NCBI GenBank assembly: GCA_023128035.1 | Contig: JAGMES010000098.1 | Location: forward strand, 1 to 15,974 | Direction of reading: 5' to 3' | Origin: Halanaerobiales bacterium | Lineage (GTDB): Bacteria > Bacillota_F > Halanaerobiia > DY22613 | Length of the DNA stretch: 15,974 nt | Part shown: positions 14,668-15,974 of the stretch, in pieces | Layout of the letters: each line of letters opens with the position of its first letter | How positions within the stretch are numbered: the first letter of the stretch is position 1 | The notes under the pieces: generated by a model | What the model was told of the DNA's origin: nothing | The model's database searches: none | What the model saw: the letters and a program-made list of their open reading frames with translations, nothing else | Position numbers and translations under genes: made by a program

Positions 14668-15648
14668 TCAAACCTTCCTACCGAGAGCCTGGTGTTGTAT
14701 ATTTAGAAAATGCTCAAATTCCTCTAAATCTTTTGGTAGTACCTCAAAAATTTTATAATCTGGCTCAATTTCATCTATAATTTCTTGGATGCTCTTATCT
14801 TTAAAAGGTATGTGATGATCTATCTTTTTAATGTGTGAGATAACAGCTATATATTGATCCCAGATTTTTTCGATTTTTTCAATCCTTTTTGCCTCGTTAG
14901 AATGATCCTGTTTTAAATAGTCACCTGCTATCGATGCATTTATATGTATACCTCGGATATATTTTTTTAATTCACCTAATTTATTAATCTGCGTTAAAAT
15001 ATAATCCGTTGCTTCTCTCTCGTTTTTTAAATCAAAATTAGTTATCATCAAATGTGCTAAATCAAGCATAAAGCCCTTATTCTTATACTGAATCAGTTCA
15101 AAAAATCTCTGTGTAAGCTCAGCATCCAAAAAATTCAACCCAGGCCACCATAAATTTTCAAAAAGAAGTGTAATACTTTCGTCCGAATCCTGAAAAGATT
15201 CATTTATAAGTTCAGCAGCAGCTTTTAATACATCCCAGTCATTATAAGTAAATTTCCACGAATAAGTATGTAAAATCTCAACATGGCTTACATGAAATAC
15301 GACATATTTTACTTTTAACTTTTTAGCAATCTCAAACTCTTTTTTGTAATAATCAATAAGAACTTCAGGATCTAAACCTCCATAAAAATTATTAATATTC
15401 TCCTCAGTCTTAAACTGACGTAACAATCCTCGACGATCATTTTTCCAGAAATCTAACCACATCGGCCAATAGCAAAGGTGTAAACCATGCACTAAATTTT
15501 CAGGAATCTTTGATAGATCATAGTCGCCATGCATGATTAATTCTATACCATCAAGTTGATTCCTCTGGGTAAATTTTACGATTTCATTCCAATCGTTCTG
15601 AAACCATTCCAAATTTCTTTGTGAAGTTGATAAGTTCGTTAAAAACAT
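14668..15648 (-). CDS. Sugar phosphate isomerase/epimerase-like TIM-barrel protein
   Basis: The 326-residue protein has the AP-endonuclease-2/xylose-isomerase-like barrel. It opens with LTNLSTSQRN, and barrel strands are visible at LDGIELIMHG, HGLHLCYWP, KYVVFHVSHVE, TLLFENLWWPG, KGFMLDLAHL, RGIHINAS and YKIFEVLP. Candidate metal ligands are in their usual strand ends: His119 or His122, Glu164 (FEN), Asp196 with His199, His235 and Glu302. The set implies a metal-dependent isomerase or epimerase, but the substrate cannot be read from sequence. The start has GGAGGAAAA upstream. The gene is undamaged and full length. A promoter lies about 100 bases upstream, and two VOC paralogues and a HEAT-like gene follow in the same direction. 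Confidence 0.85.
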   Translation of the reverse strand: MFLTNLSTSQRNLEWFQNDWNEIVKFTQRNQLDGIELIMHGDYDLSKIPENLVHGLHLCYWPMWLDFWKNDRRGLLRQFKTEENINNFYGGLDPEVLIDYYKKEFEIAKKLKVKYVVFHVSHVEILHTYSWKFTYNDWDVLKAAAELINESFQDSDESITLLFENLWWPGLNFLDAELTQRFFELIQYKNKGFMLDLAHLMITNFDLKNEREATDYILTQINKLGELKKYIRGIHINASIAGDYLKQDHSNEAKRIEKIEKIWDQYIAVISHIKKIDHHIPFKDKSIQEIIDEIEPDYKIFEVLPKDLEEFEHFLNIQHQALGRKV

Positions 15649-15747
15649 CAGTTTTCCTCCGAATCATAATTGGTTTACTTCATCCTATTTTCTAGATACT
15701 TTTTTAATTTCCTTTCTGAAAAGGTAAATTTACTACTTGACACTCAC

Positions 15748-15776
15748 AATATCAAATATTATTATTCACTAGTCAA
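15748..15776 (-). promoter_or_regulatory. Promoter of the TIM-barrel gene
   Basis: TTGACT (15776-15771) and GATATT (15753-15748) are 17 bases apart on the minus strand, about 100 bases upstream of the start at 15648. The -35 matches 5 of 6 and the -10 4 of 6 consensus bases. The stretch 15649-15747 otherwise looks like a plain leader. Confidence 0.45.
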
Positions 15777-15788
15777 TCACATATACAA

Positions 15789-15829
15789 CAAAAAAAAGAC
15801 TTTAGAGCCAACTCTCCACCCGGAAGTCT
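15789..15829 (-). terminator. Terminator of a gene to the right of the window
   Basis: On the minus strand AGACTT (15829-15824) and AAGTCT (15802-15797) enclose an inner AGAG-TTGG-CTCT hairpin and are followed by eight T residues. It shares the AGTTGGC loop and overall design with the terminator at 10208-10243. It must end a transcript entering from beyond 15974. Confidence 0.8.
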
Positions 15830-15923
15830 ACAACTCTACCCTCACCTCAGAATCTCACAAATCACTTTCTCTCAATAATCAAGAATCATCTTTCTAAACT
15901 TATACACATAAAATTATCCAAAT

Positions 15924-15974
15924 CTACATATTCATCCTCCTCTTTTTACGAACTTGCACCCATATATCTTTTAA
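15924..15974 (-). CDS. Possible C-terminal end of a gene running in from the right edge
   Basis: One minus-strand frame is open from the edge and reads LKDIWVQVRKKRRMNM before a TAG at 15926-15924, about 95 bases before the terminator. A coding end is expected here because of that terminator, but 16 residues are too few to assign or to exclude chance. Confidence 0.2.
   Translation of the reverse strand, partial: LKDIWVQVRKKRRMNM

Noticed and set aside
15670..15897. Plus-strand ORF of 75 codons
   Set aside because: It crosses a minus-strand promoter and terminator and has low-complexity, uncharacteristic residues.
1..15974. tRNA, rRNA, CRISPR arrays and known riboswitches
   Set aside because: I saw no cloverleaf, rRNA-like, repeat-spacer or recognisable riboswitch pattern on either strand; a covariance-model search would be needed to be sure.

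Overview
The window is strongly AT-rich and has purine-rich Shine-Dalgarno sites (GGAGG and variants), short intergenic gaps and U-tailed hairpin terminators. Together with the protein types this suggests a low-GC, probably anaerobic member of the Bacillota (Clostridia or Halanaerobiia-like). That placement is an inference; no rRNA or marker gene is present. Every gene I can support lies on the minus strand, so transcription runs from high to low coordinates.

Region 1 (1-4620) is the most interesting part. It is a compact cluster that looks like a RiPP (ribosomally made, post-translationally modified peptide) pathway. In transcription order it holds a B12-binding radical SAM protein (4517-2637), a second radical SAM protein with a short C-terminal Cys cluster (2627-1692), a tiny Lys/Arg-rich ORF with a near-perfect ribosome binding site (1675-1574), a G6/C6 hairpin, a radical SAM/SPASM enzyme of peptide-maturase type (1510-86), and the start of an ABC transporter ATPase (93 to beyond the edge). 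The presumed product is a modified, exported peptide; its chemistry is unknown. A 13-bp repeat sits inside the core-coding part of the tiny ORF. Copy number would change the peptide C-terminus: the present form ends NGCSKRVE, while a one-copy form would end NGWSRCNQLPD right before the hairpin.

Region 2 (4950-7888) is a graveyard. It has a multiply frameshifted DUF362 fragment, a strong terminator, a DUF262 N-terminal stub, an intact YgjP-like zinc metallopeptidase, and the C-terminal part of a type I restriction HsdR subunit. The HsdR remnant carries an in-frame stop and is cut off exactly at a pair of direct repeats that resemble an insertion-sequence end. This was probably a type I restriction-modification/defence locus that lost its methylase, specificity subunit and helicase core.

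Region 3 (7966-15974) holds accessory single genes: a small NQLNPNN-repeat protein (frameshifted), an HTH-ankyrin protein with its own promoter and a palindromic operator-like site, an AAA-ATPase-like/PD-(D/E)XK nuclease, two VOC-family paralogues that are each damaged in a different way, a HEAT-like repeat protein whose N-terminus is out of frame by one base, and an intact TIM-barrel isomerase/epimerase-like protein. Several single-base lesions fall at short homopolymers, so some apparent pseudogenes could be sequencing errors.
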